Positions 1 through 5,727 of a stretch of DNA of 5,727 nt are shown piece after piece. Source of the DNA: Lentisphaeria bacterium (GTDB taxonomy: Bacteria; Verrucomicrobiota; Lentisphaeria; Oligosphaerales; Lenti-02); assembly GCA_023145395.1 (NCBI GenBank), contig JAGLDW010000696.1, positions 1 to 5,727 of the forward strand. Reading direction: 5' to 3'. The translations under genes and the position numbers were made by a program. Positions within the stretch are counted from its first letter, which is position 1. Every line of letters begins with the position of its first letter. The notes beneath the pieces are model-generated. The model was not told the DNA's origin. It saw only the letters and a program-made list of their open reading frames with translations, and did not search any database.

Positions 1-1298
1 GGGAAATGAAGGCCTTCCGCCCGTTGTTTGGAGAGCAGCATGTCGGGTTCGCCGTACGGTGTGGCCTGCGGTCCCATCTCGAACTGCACCGCATCGGCCA
101 GCAACGCCCCCGGCTCCAGAGATTCGATGCCGATGTCGACGGCGCCCAGGATCGGGCGGCAGTCGGCGGATGGTATGTCTATGGGAAAGACATGGCGCGT
201 CCATTCCAGCCCCACTTCGACACTTTTCTCGAAGGTGTCTGTCCGGAATGGATCCCATTTGCGATAGGTCGTCAGAGAGAGCTTTGCTTTGTGGCTGCTC
301 TTGGCGGCCTTGAGGTAGACGGAGAGCACATACTCGCCTTGACCACGTTCGTGAATTTCCCGCTGGAAGGTGAGCTTCCCCGGTTTGTCGGTCCGAACGC
401 ATTGCTCGCCGTGGAAGGCATCACTCGCCTTGACTCGCCACGGGGTCTCTTCTGGCAGGTAGCTGCCCACGCGATGCCAAGTCTGCCTGGGGGGCTGGCC
501 AGCTGTCTCTCCCTCGAAGCTGGAATGGTGGATCAAGTTGCTTGCCTGCATCGTGTGACTCCCGTACCGAATGATATTGGAGACGCGCAGTTCGTCGATC
601 AACGCGCCATTGCCTTGTAGAACGATGCCCGCCGCAGGAAGCCCGACGGGAGAGGAAACACCCGTTGCACGATCCCAGATCTCGCCATCCACCCAGAGCG
701 TCAGAACCCCGTTTCCCCAGCAGACCGCCACATGGCGCCAGGTGTCGTTCGGCCACGTTTTTGCGGTTACGGCTCGCCTTACCGAAGACCAGCGTTTCTT
801 GCCGCCGGGCTTTGTGGAAGCGACGGATGCATCCAGTGTGTTCCCCTTCATCTTGTCCAGACGCACGTAGTTGCGATTCTTTCCGTCATCTGCAATAAAC
901 ACGGTATGCAGCGCTCCGTCGTCGCCCGCCCACGATGTCTTAATCAGAAACTCGATCGTTCCCGCAGCATAGATATCGGCTGGATCGAAGGGGAAATTCC
1001 CATCTTCCACCTTGTAGACGATTTGCTCGCTCGCCCGCAAATGAACGGCCTGGCCAAACCCTTCATGGGGTGCCAAGTGAACCTGCCCTGGTGGCAGAGT
1101 CTTGCCCCCGAATCCGTTCCGGAATACAGCCGCACGCTCTCCCTTGGCAAGATCGGCCCTCACCGTGCCGTCAAAATGCGCGAGCAGCGTGGTGTGGGCA
1201 TCCGGTTTGAATGGTGCCTTTGGAACGCCGTCCGCCCAGTTGGACAAAGCCGTTAGCAGGGCCAAAGCTGCGGTAACTCGCCTTGTTGCCATTTTCAT
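1..1298 (-). CDS. Secreted LamG and CBM4/9-like carbohydrate-binding protein (3' end outside window)
   Basis: Translating 1298 down to 1 gives 432 codons with no stop, so the C-terminus is outside the window. Residues 1-24 look like a Sec signal peptide (MKMATRR, then VTAALALLTALSNWADG). About 36-245 is a LamG/concanavalin A-like jelly roll: TTLLAHFDG (36-44), GTIEFLIKTSW (113-123), WRHVAVCWGNGVLTLWVDGE (187-206) and IDELRVSN (234-241) are typical of that fold. About 252-416 resembles a CBM4/9 or galactose-binding module: NLIHHSSFEG (254-263), GEYVLSVYLKA (321-331) and DAVQFEMGPQATPYGEP (402-418). What follows is unseen and could be a catalytic or an Ig-like region. It probably binds polysaccharide at the cell surface or in the periplasm. 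It starts 25 bases after the pseudopilin stop, so it is likely in the same transcript. A second ATG at 1292 (MATRR) is a possible alternative start. Fold assignments are good; the ligand is unknown. Confidence 0.82.
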   Translation of the reverse strand, partial: MKMATRRVTAALALLTALSNWADGVPKAPFKPDAHTTLLAHFDGTVRADLAKGERAAVFRNGFGGKTLPPGQVHLAPHEGFGQAVHLRASEQIVYKVEDGNFPFDPADIYAAGTIEFLIKTSWAGDDGALHTVFIADDGKNRNYVRLDKMKGNTLDASVASTKPGGKKRWSSVRRAVTAKTWPNDTWRHVAVCWGNGVLTLWVDGEIWDRATGVSSPVGLPAAGIVLQGNGALIDELRVSNIIRYGSHTMQASNLIHHSSFEGETAGQPPRQTWHRVGSYLPEETPWRVKASDAFHGEQCVRTDKPGKLTFQREIHERGQGEYVLSVYLKAAKSSHKAKLSLTTYRKWDPFRTDTFEKSVEVGLEWTRHVFPIDIPSADCRPILGAVDIGIESLEPGALLADAVQFEMGPQATPYGEPDMLLSKQRAEGLHF

Positions 1299-1300
1299 TT

Positions 1301-1309
1301 TCCTGCCTC
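1301..1309 (-). promoter_or_regulatory. Ribosome binding site of the LamG gene
   Basis: On the minus strand GAGGCAGGA precedes two in-frame ATG codons. GAGG (1309-1306) is 7 bases from the ATG at 1298, while AGGA (1304-1301) is 8 bases from the ATG at 1292. Both starts are possible; 1298 is preferred because it gives a lysine-containing signal peptide start. The 25-base gap to the pseudopilin stop leaves little room for a promoter. Confidence 0.55.
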
Positions 1310-1323
1310 AAAGTGTGAGTTGT

Positions 1324-2319
1324 TTAGAACAGGTCACGGCAGGTGTAGGCGAGTGCCTTGGTCGCTGGCGTTGCCGCTTCCACATGGGCGTCCTCGAACA
1401 ATGTGGTCGCTGTTCCCTCGTGCGTGTAGCCAGCCCATTTGGTGTGGGGCAGGTTGCTGTAGCCCCCAGATGGAGGAACCATTCTGCCACGCTTGTACTT
1501 GCCGACCGCTGCCTCGATCATCACGACGGTCTCGCCCGGCTTCTTCCAGCTGCGTGAGATTCGCTTCAGGCCGTAGGCTTTGTTTACGGGCCAGCGTGTC
1601 ACATTGGTGCCGTACGCCTGGCCGTAGTAGTCCATGTAGAGATAGCTGTGCAGATAGGTGGTCTCCTGGCGTTTGACCTCTATGGGGTTGTCATCCGCCG
1701 GGCAGTGGAGCGTGCCCTCCGTGCCCGCCGCCTGCTTCAGGTAGTCGCCGTCCACCAACCACCACCACCAGACCGCCTTCTCTTTCAGCGTTTTCGGCAA
1801 TCCCGCAGGCCAGTCGGGCTCCTTCCCGCGCAACGTCAGTGCAGGCAGAATCCAGCCGTCGTTATCTTCCGCGAACATCATCCAAGCCTGCCCGCATTCC
1901 TTGAGATTGGTGGTGCAGGCGACTTGCTTTGCCTTGGCCAGCCCAGGACTGGTTGCAGCCAGGCAGATCGTCGCCAGCAACGCGGTGGCCACCAACACGA
2001 CCGCCAGTTCCACCAGAGTGAACCTACAGCGGAGGTCGCCGGACTCCGGTCCGCCCTTACAGGTTGGCCCGGATTCAGGCGATGGTCTCGTTGGAGAAAA
2101 GGCAGAGGGAAAGGAGAATAGACTGCTTTCTCTCTGTCGTCCCTCTCCCCGAAGGACCGTTCGCCGGATTCGTTCTGCCGGACTGTGGGCAGGGCGAAGC
2201 CGGTGGACCTTTGCCTTTCTGCTCCTCTCCGTGCCTCCGTGTCTCCGTGGTGATTGTCTTTGTCCCTGGGTCCGGGGCAACGCCGCAAGCTCTATTCCAC
2301 AAGTTTGTTCAGCGCCCAT
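1324..2319 (-). CDS. Prepilin-type pseudopilin-like protein, 5' end altered by repeats
   Basis: The family-like part is codons 100-331 (2022-1324). It starts FTLVELAVVLVATALLATIC, the N-terminal methylation helix of type II secretion/type IV pilin proteins. Then come ACTTNLKECGQAWMMFAEDN (134-153) with DGW (154-156), a HCPAD motif (205-209) and, near the end, LFEDAHVEA (307-315), matching the usual F-x-DGHVE ending of the abundant PVC pseudopilins. At 232 aa this part has a normal length for the family. The frame stays open upstream to an ATG at 2319, which overlaps the previous gene by 28 bases, but residues 15-99 are encoded by repeat DNA and look like translated noise. A TTG at 2280 is the only other start codon before the body; there is no in-frame ATG, GTG or TTG from 2277 to 2023. 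The residue before F100 is Arg rather than the Gly needed by prepilin peptidase. The gene may therefore be non-functional, mis-started, or started at the internal GTG at 2013. A run of four Trp (184-187) is notable. The family is fairly sure; the start is not. Confidence 0.72.
   Translation of the reverse strand: MGAEQTCGIELAALPRTQGQRQSPRRHGGTERSRKAKVHRLRPAHSPAERIRRTVLRGEGRQRESSLFSFPSAFSPTRPSPESGPTCKGGPESGDLRCRFTLVELAVVLVATALLATICLAATSPGLAKAKQVACTTNLKECGQAWMMFAEDNDGWILPALTLRGKEPDWPAGLPKTLKEKAVWWWWLVDGDYLKQAAGTEGTLHCPADDNPIEVKRQETTYLHSYLYMDYYGQAYGTNVTRWPVNKAYGLKRISRSWKKPGETVVMIEAAVGKYKRGRMVPPSGGYSNLPHTKWAGYTHEGTATTLFEDAHVEAATPATKALAYTCRDLF
2023..2063. repeat. REP-like imperfect palindrome abutting the pseudopilin helix
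   Basis: The 41-base stretch begins CCTACAGCGGAGG and ends CCGCCCTTACAGG, with the core CCGGA-C-TCCGG (2039-2049) as a near-perfect inverted repeat with a one-base centre. The outer arms pair imperfectly, with wobbles and bulges. Its edge falls exactly before the Phe codon (2022-2020) that begins the conserved FTLVE sequence. It resembles the short GC-rich palindromes scattered between genes in PVC genomes, and it could form a hairpin in the transcript. Whether it is mobile is unknown. Confidence 0.5.
2064..2291. other. Repeat-rich stretch between the small gene and the pseudopilin body
   Basis: Together with the palindrome at 2023-2063 this makes about 270 bp with no protein domain in any frame. 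Besides the tandem CCGTG units, TCGCCGGATTC (2161-2171) is repeated with one mismatch as TCGCCGGACTC (2036-2046) inside the palindrome, and GCCGGA occurs twice at 2163-2168 and 2177-2182. On the minus strand a pyrimidine-rich tract (about 2121-2090) precedes the palindrome. No convincing promoter or intrinsic terminator is visible. The minus frame joined to the pseudopilin stays open across it, but the sequence is arginine- and serine-rich and unlike any leader. Confidence 0.55.
2213..2262. repeat. Dispersed CACGGAG-type repeat with 8-base tandem units
   Basis: On the plus strand CCGTGCCT (2229-2236), CCGTGTCT (2237-2244) and CCGTGGTG (2245-2252) form a short tandem array. It is flanked by CTTTGCCTTTCTGCTCCT on one side and TGATTGTCTTTGTCC on the other. 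Read on the minus strand, this is the ACCACGGAGACACGGAGGCA motif, which I know as a very common intergenic repeat in environmental genomes (PVC, Chloroflexota and others), where it yields spurious peptides such as HHGDTEARR. That identification is from memory, without a search. Its function is unknown. Here it lies between the small secreted protein gene and the pseudopilin body. Confidence 0.72.
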
Positions 2320-2636
2320 TGCAGGAGCTCCTTTTCGAGTTTGCTCTGGTCCGCACTACCCTTCTGGCGGAATCGGGTTTGCATGCGTTTCAGTGCCGCA
2401 TCGGCCACTGCGCGCGGCACATTCTCCTCCGTCACCCAGCGGTCCGCGACCTTCTTCAGTCGTGCCTCCTGTCTCCCCCAACGGGTCGCCAGCAACGCTT
2501 CATAGCGTGCCTGTCCCGCAGCGATGCGTCGGCGCAGCGCCTGTTCCTCCGCGGAGTCCGCGCCCTTCGATTCCCCCGCAAGAAGCGGGGACATGGACAG
2601 CAACAGAATCGCAAGAATTTTTCCAGTCGTTTTCAT
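2292..2636 (-). CDS. Small secreted helical protein, function unknown
   Basis: This is a 114-aa protein that I do not recognise. Residues 1-21 form a clear Sec signal peptide: MKTTGK, then the hydrophobic stretch ILAILLLSMSPLLAG, with likely cleavage near A20-G21. The mature part is highly charged and reads as almost all alpha-helix, from EEQALRRRIAAGQARYEALL (30-49) through QEARLKKVADRW (56-67) to KLEKELLQWALNKLVE (99-114). It has no cysteines. The frame is open much further upstream, to 2915, but that stretch lies antisense-style inside another frame of the hydrolase gene. The ATG at 2636 gives the signal peptide and overlaps the hydrolase TGA as ATGA, so it is preferred. A weak GGGAAG sits 6 bases before it. 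The arrangement implies translational coupling and a role alongside the hydrolase, perhaps as a periplasmic partner; that role is only inferred. Confidence 0.78.
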   Translation of the reverse strand: MKTTGKILAILLLSMSPLLAGESKGADSAEEQALRRRIAAGQARYEALLATRWGRQEARLKKVADRWVTEENVPRAVADAALKRMQTRFRQKGSADQSKLEKELLQWALNKLVE

Positions 2637-5600
2637 TTGAGGCTTCCCAGCTTGAACGTTGCTTCGGCAGACACCCCAGTCGCGGCGTCTCGCACTCGGA
2701 TCCGCCAGTTTCCCGGCGAGTTGTTCAGCGCGAGGGGCACGCGCAGAACTGCCCGTCCGTCCAGAGCATCCACGTTCTTCGCGTAGTGGGACAGTGCCCG
2801 TCCGTTCGGTCCGAATACATCCAGATGCAGCACATGCTGTCCCGCCTTGCCACGCTCCGGGATCACCTCCGCAGTCACTTCGAGGACCTCTCCGGCGCGA
2901 ATGCGCTGCGGACACCGCAAAGCCACGGCTTTCACGCGGTATGGCAGCAGCGCAAAGACCTTGGCCCGGCCAGGGCCCAGCTCCGTCTGCGCGGAATCGA
3001 CGAATCCGAGATAGCGTCCTTCGCGGCTGTCATACACATGCGCCTTCGCTCCAAAGCCAACGCGGATGCTGCGTGGCGGAGGGATAAATGCCTCCAGTTC
3101 CTCATCCGGCACGTCTTGCTCCCGCGCGGCCTGGGCCCGTGCGCGCAAGGGATTCTGCAGCACACCAACCAAGTGGCAGACACCCAGACGATGTCGATAG
3201 GCACGCAGATGCGGCAGATCGGGCTCGAAAGTCACACCGGGCGCCATGCCAGCTTGTTCTTGCACGCGCGCAAAGGCCGCCAGCCAGGCGGGCGCCTCTT
3301 CTGGGTAGGTCTCCACCTCGATGGACAACACGCTCTGCTTTCGGTTGTATCCGCAGAGCAGGAAGTTCATGAGCACCGCCGTGCCTTTGCCGAAATCATG
3401 TGCCACCAGCGCGGGAGCGTCTCCGGCCTGAGCCAACGCCTGTCCTCCCGCCAGCTTGAGCGTGGCGTCAACGGGTGTCGCCGGAACCTCGCCTGCGAAC
3501 GGTCCGCCCTTCACGGTGCGCTTCTCCAGCTTGACCGGCGCGCACGTGTGACTCACTCCGAAGACCTCGTCGAGAGCACCCGCTTCCCGGTACTTCCCGT
3601 GCTCGTCGCAAAGCGCAGGCCGCACGTCCGCGACGAGCGTGCCGCCTTGTTGTACAAACTCACGAATCCGATCGGCGGCAGCGCCCGAAAGCGCTTGCAC
3701 AAACGGCAGAATCAAGTACTGAAAATGACCCTTTGCCAAGATGCCTTTCTCGATCTGCTCTGGCGCGACAATGCGGAAGGGCTGGCGCGTGTCCTCCAGC
3801 AGGGGAATGATGCTGCGGAGATTGTTCGAAAAGTGACCGTGTGCGCCCTCGAAGCTGGCGACATGCAGGCTCTCGATGGAATAGAGCACCGCCGTGCCGC
3901 CGTGTTCGCGCTCGGCCGCGATGAACAGTCGAGCGAGTCCCTGCTTCATCTCCCGCACCTCCGTGGCGTTGGGCGCAAAGCATTGGAAGAGCGAGAAATC
4001 CGGCGCGCTGACACTGCCGTGACCGATGCCGCGATCGGTCATTGCCGCATACCACACCCAGACGGAGTTGGCGCCGCGGAACAGATGCCGCCAGTTGATG
4101 TACCAGTTGTAGGCTTGGCTTGGCCAATGCCCGTACTTCTTGTAGTCGGCGTAGCTCCCGACCCAGCCGCATCCCAAAAGCGCGTCCGGTTGGGCAAAGT
4201 CCACCACGGCATAGGGGGAAAATGCGCCATCGTAGGTATTGTTGAGGTCGAAAGACTGGTTGATGCGGTAGAGGTCGAAGGCGTTCAGGGTCGCGTGTGT
4301 GTCGTAGTCCGTTCCCTCGTAGCCCGTGCGCGCATTGGGGACGACTGCCTGCAGCGTCGTGCGGCAGAACTCCTGAATTTCCACCCAGTTGCGGTCCATC
4401 CGTCTGCGAAAGTCGATCCACAGGCAGCGGAGAGCCGGATCCTCGCGCGCTTCGTCCAGGGTTGCGGGCTCAATATCGTCGAAGCTCTTGTACGAGGCGC
4501 CATACTCCGCATTCAGTTTGACAATGGTGCCATATTCCTGCTCCAGGAACGTGTGGAATGCGGCGACGCAAGTGGGAGAGTGGCAGATATCCCCGAACTT
4601 GCCGAAACGAAAGTGGCATTCGTCTCCCATGCTGAACTCGTTGACGGAATAGGGGCGGACAATCTTGGCCCGCTTGGTCAACAGCGCTGCCAGGTAGCTC
4701 CGATACTCGGGGCTGGTGAGGCAGGGGATGCGCGTGTTGGGGGGCGTGTCCGCAGTGATTTTCCCGTCGTTCGGATGCAGACGGGTTGCATACGGGATGT
4801 GGCGCATGTTCGCTAGCGGGATGGCCGGGCAGACATCCGAGATGTTCGAGGCGTAGTTGGTGTCGAATCCGTATTCGCGGAAGGTCTCGTAGGCGGGCAC
4901 GGCCAGGTAGCTGCGCGAGGACATGTGGGCCAGTCCCCACAGCACGTAGCGGAATGCATGCCGGTCCGGGTGCAGGTCGCGCAGGGAGAACGCCGCGCGG
5001 GCCATATCCACAACTTGACCGTCCACGACAAGCTCGCAGACCAGACGCTGCACAATGGTCAGTGGCTCGTAGGCAGGCAGCCGGAACGAGGTATCCGCCG
5101 TCGCTGGCAACTCGGTCCGGGCCGTATATCTGCCGAACGTGTCCACCTGCGAAATCCGCAATCGAGCACCGGTGGGAACATCGCCACGCAGGACGACCCG
5201 CCCGGCCACCGTCTCGGAGGCACCCAGTTCCTTCGGCGCCTCGAAGCTCGCGATGCCGCAAGACGAAGTGACGATCACATGCCGCGATCCCGCATCCGCC
5301 ACCTTGCCTTTCACAAGCACGCGGACATCCGCGAAGTAGGTCCCCGCGGACATGGGCGGCAGGGGGAAGGAGATGTCCGAACGTCCTGCGGGAAGGCTCT
5401 TGGTCACTTGCGTCCAGTGCTCCATCGCATTGCGCGGAGTCCGCAGGGACAGTTCGATGACGGCTGCCTTGACGATGCCCTGCGTCTCAAGGCTCACAGA
5501 CAGAGCCATAGGCGTGTCCCGCGACAGCGTTGCGGACTCCGCAGGAACCAGACGACAGCTTGGCCGCACGCCAGCCGCGTGCCGCATGAGCTGGATCACG

Positions 5601-5727
5601 TGCAGCAGGTAGCGGTCGTACTCTCCAGCTGCGGGGTCGAGGGAATCATCCAATCGCCCGGGGGTGAGGATCTGCGGTCGCGCGGCCGCGAAGGGACGCA
5701 GTCGGTGGATGGTTCCCGCGCCGAACG
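2633..5727 (-). CDS. Large multidomain GH42-like glycoside hydrolase (5' end outside window)
   Basis: The frame is open from the window edge (first full codon at 5725) to a TGA at 2633-2635, giving 1030 codons. A TTG at 5653 is internal, not a convincing start, because coding-like sequence continues upstream of it. Numbering from that TTG: about 30-225 looks like two beta-sandwich domains. About 235-575 looks like a GH42-type TIM barrel, with NEFSMGDE (338-345), a conserved-looking WIDFRRRMD (412-420), GYEG (444-447), GCGWVGSY (494-501) and the strand VWVWYAA (531-537). About 580-700 resembles the GATase-like trimerisation domain of beta-galactosidases (IREFVQQGGTLVADVRPA). About 700-900 is beta-rich, and 905-1003 is an Ig-like/macroglobulin-like domain ending in SPGNWRIRVRD. 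E345 or E339 could be the acid/base. No clear GH42 nucleophile Glu is seen. The expected role is hydrolysis of a beta-linked glycan, probably outside the cytoplasm; the signal peptide would lie beyond the window. The fold class is fairly sure; substrate and activity are inferred. Confidence 0.8.
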   Translation of the reverse strand, partial: FGAGTIHRLRPFAAARPQILTPGRLDDSLDPAAGEYDRYLLHVIQLMRHAAGVRPSCRLVPAESATLSRDTPMALSVSLETQGIVKAAVIELSLRTPRNAMEHWTQVTKSLPAGRSDISFPLPPMSAGTYFADVRVLVKGKVADAGSRHVIVTSSCGIASFEAPKELGASETVAGRVVLRGDVPTGARLRISQVDTFGRYTARTELPATADTSFRLPAYEPLTIVQRLVCELVVDGQVVDMARAAFSLRDLHPDRHAFRYVLWGLAHMSSRSYLAVPAYETFREYGFDTNYASNISDVCPAIPLANMRHIPYATRLHPNDGKITADTPPNTRIPCLTSPEYRSYLAALLTKRAKIVRPYSVNEFSMGDECHFRFGKFGDICHSPTCVAAFHTFLEQEYGTIVKLNAEYGASYKSFDDIEPATLDEAREDPALRCLWIDFRRRMDRNWVEIQEFCRTTLQAVVPNARTGYEGTDYDTHATLNAFDLYRINQSFDLNNTYDGAFSPYAVVDFAQPDALLGCGWVGSYADYKKYGHWPSQAYNWYINWRHLFRGANSVWVWYAAMTDRGIGHGSVSAPDFSLFQCFAPNATEVREMKQGLARLFIAAEREHGGTAVLYSIESLHVASFEGAHGHFSNNLRSIIPLLEDTRQPFRIVAPEQIEKGILAKGHFQYLILPFVQALSGAAADRIREFVQQGGTLVADVRPALCDEHGKYREAGALDEVFGVSHTCAPVKLEKRTVKGGPFAGEVPATPVDATLKLAGGQALAQAGDAPALVAHDFGKGTAVLMNFLLCGYNRKQSVLSIEVETYPEEAPAWLAAFARVQEQAGMAPGVTFEPDLPHLRAYRHRLGVCHLVGVLQNPLRARAQAAREQDVPDEELEAFIPPPRSIRVGFGAKAHVYDSREGRYLGFVDSAQTELGPGRAKVFALLPYRVKAVALRCPQRIRAGEVLEVTAEVIPERGKAGQHVLHLDVFGPNGRALSHYAKNVDALDGRAVLRVPLALNNSPGNWRIRVRDAATGVSAEATFKLGSLK
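2643..2648 (-). promoter_or_regulatory. Weak ribosome binding site supporting the ATG at 2636
   Basis: On the minus strand GGGAAG lies 6 bases before the ATG at 2636, inside the last codons of the hydrolase. It is a poor Shine-Dalgarno match, which fits with re-initiation at the ATGA overlap supplying most of the translation. Confidence 0.4.

Noticed and set aside
6..620. Plus-strand open frame of 204 codons at the left end
   Set aside because: It is the mirror of the LamG/CBM gene, whose minus-strand translation carries recognisable motifs throughout.
1960..2013. Lipoprotein signal if translation starts at the internal GTG at 2013
   Set aside because: The Cys at the end of LLATIC is preceded by Ile, which does not fit a lipobox.
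2023..2063. Rho-independent terminator
   Set aside because: The palindrome is imperfect, has no following T-tract on the minus strand and leads directly into the pseudopilin coding sequence.
2213..2262. CRISPR array suggested by the short tandem units
   Set aside because: The units are 8 bases long, directly adjacent and without spacers.
2640..2915. Upstream extension of the small secreted protein to a start at 2915
   Set aside because: The added 93 residues overlap the hydrolase C-terminus in another frame, look like random arginine-rich sequence and would bury the signal peptide.
1901..4816. Very long plus-strand open frame (971 codons)
   Set aside because: It runs antisense to the hydrolase and across the repeats. 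Its product is arginine-rich with no domain, while the opposite strand has clear protein motifs. Long antisense open frames are expected in GC-rich DNA.
5640..5653. TTG at 5653 as the true start of the hydrolase
   Set aside because: The frame stays open to the window edge, no signal peptide follows the TTG, and the upstream residues continue in the same coding style.

Overview
The window is GC-rich, and every gene I can support lies on the minus strand. They read from position 5727 down to position 1 as one tightly packed run. The protein styles point to the Planctomycetota-Verrucomicrobiota-Lentisphaerota (PVC) superphylum or a close environmental relative: a very long multidomain GH42-like glycosidase, a pseudopilin of the FTLVE...F-x-D-x-H-V-E type, and a LamG protein with a DAVQFE-x-G-x-x-A-T-x-Y carbohydrate-binding module. 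A CACGGAG-type dispersed repeat also fits. This is recognition from sequence only; no search was run, and no marker gene fixes the phylum.

Layout in transcription order: (1) 5727-2633, the C-terminal 1030 codons of a GH42-like glycoside hydrolase whose 5' end lies outside the window. (2) 2636-2292, a 114-aa secreted helical protein whose ATG overlaps the hydrolase stop (ATGA), so the two are probably translationally coupled. (3) 2291-2023, about 270 bp of repeat-rich DNA holding a CCGTGCCT-type tandem motif and a REP-like imperfect palindrome. (4) 2022-1324, the body of a prepilin-like (type II secretion pseudopilin family) protein. Its reading frame runs back through the repeats to an ATG at 2319, but the usual leader and the Gly before FTLVE are missing. 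(5) 1298-1, the first 432 codons of a secreted LamG plus CBM4/9-like protein that starts 25 bases after the pseudopilin stop and leaves the window still open.

Together these look like a locus for binding and breaking down a complex polysaccharide outside the cytoplasm. A large hydrolase would act on the glycan, a LamG/CBM protein would bind it, and a pseudopilin-like protein could serve export or the cell surface. The substrate cannot be told from the sequence. The best points to follow up are the repeat-disrupted 5' end of the pseudopilin gene, the apparent lack of a canonical GH42 nucleophile in the hydrolase, and the uncharacterised small secreted protein coupled to it.
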